A stretch of DNA of 64,000 bases, from assembly GCA_005656395.1 (NCBI GenBank), contig SRSI01000043.1:186001-250000 (forward strand). The letters are read 5' to 3'. The DNA comes from Strongyloides papillosus. Taxonomy: Eukaryota > Nematoda > Chromadorea > Rhabditida > Strongyloididae. This document shows positions 63,335-64,000 of this stretch, one piece after another. The position numbers were made by a program, and so were the translations under genes. The notes under the pieces are model-generated. The model did not search any database. It saw only the letters and a list, made by a program, of their open reading frames with translations, and was not told the DNA's origin. How positions within the stretch are numbered: the first letter of the stretch is position 1; every line of letters starts with the position of its first letter.

Positions 63335-64000
63335 TACAACTTTAAATCCAATCTTATCTTTATTATATTTATATAAAGCTTAAATTATAATGAAGTTAAT
63401 AGTTAATAAAAAAATTATATTTTAATAGTTAAAAATAATTAAAATAAATACTACTCTTCTGTTGTAAGATTCGAGTTTCAACTAGAAGTACCGAGTGAAC
63501 AGGAGAATAAATTTCCATCAGCAATATATGATGTGTTTAGAAATTTGAAAATATATTTATCCCACTTTGTTTTCTTTCATAACCCTAAAACTTAAGTTTT
63601 TCTTCAGGTTTTTTATTTATTGGACCATAAACTAATACTTCATCTGATCTAAAAAAATATAAATTTTTTAAATGCAGTGCAATTTAACTACATAAATGGG
63701 AATATAAATTAATTTTTTTACTGTTAGTTTTAAATATAAAACAAAAGTACAAACTATAAATGGAAAAATTTTAAATATCATAATTAATTGAATAAAAATT
63801 CTGTTAATGTTGAAATTTTAGATTATTTTATATCAAAAAATTTCTTACGAGAATTGATGGATTAAATTGTTCTTTTTTTAAAAAAAATGTAAAAATTAGA
63901 AATTACTAAGTTCGAAAGTGAATCCACATATATGAATTATAAAGATGATCAATATTTAGCAATGCTTTATGATTATTTTATGTATCTTAGTTCAATAATG
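63335..64000. other. AT-rich end of window
   Basis: No feature recognised. Confidence 0.45.

Overview
The window looks like nuclear DNA of a parasitic nematode close to Strongyloides. It is very AT-rich, most introns are tiny (36-60 nt), and candidate spliced-leader acceptors lie just upstream of several ATGs. Secreted families expanded in Strongyloides (astacin-like, SCP/TAPS or CAP, TIL inhibitor) sit beside ordinary nematode housekeeping genes. The species cannot be fixed from the sequence alone.

The left part (1-31 kb) is mostly conserved genes in AT-rich spacers. They are a ZMAT2/SNU-23 splicing factor followed in operon-like fashion by an OST3/OST6 oligosaccharyltransferase subunit, a phospholipase B-like hydrolase, an orphan four-helix membrane protein, a divergent Cys-loop channel subunit (minus strand), a very long PCMTD-type methyltransferase-like protein (minus), translation factor eIF1, a PIG-B mannosyltransferase lying wholly inside an eIF1 intron on the same strand, a SLAIN-like microtubule protein with an alternative membrane-anchored first exon (minus), mitochondrial ATP synthase epsilon (minus), and the WAVE-complex subunit ABI-1. 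Splice junctions given here were worked out by reading frame and phase.

The middle part (31-50 kb) is a tandem array on the plus strand. Four secreted astacin-EGF-CUB proteins have lost every zinc-binding histidine and the catalytic glutamate of the astacin motif, but their reading frames are open and they share a 37-38 nt intron and a promoter block. A CAP gene copy stood beside each; four CAP copies are decayed relics and only the last (49.1-50.2 kb) is intact. The ancestral duplicated unit was therefore probably an astacin-CAP pair. The array has been invaded by a mariner relic, a 2.0-kb element with 8-bp target duplications filled by a 177-bp tandem repeat, and a 2.3-kb hAT element that carries a TTAA-flanked piggyBac-type insertion.

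The right part (50-64 kb) holds a long-inverted-repeat MITE, a small cysteine-containing secreted protein, a six-domain TIL protease-inhibitor-like protein, a pogo/Tigger-type MITE, a UDP-glycosyltransferase with 36-37 nt introns, and a small Arg/Pro/His-rich secreted protein. The main points for follow-up are the same-strand nesting of PIG-B in eIF1, the pseudo-astacin array with one-sided decay of its CAP partners, and the alternative membrane-anchoring exon of the SLAIN-like gene.
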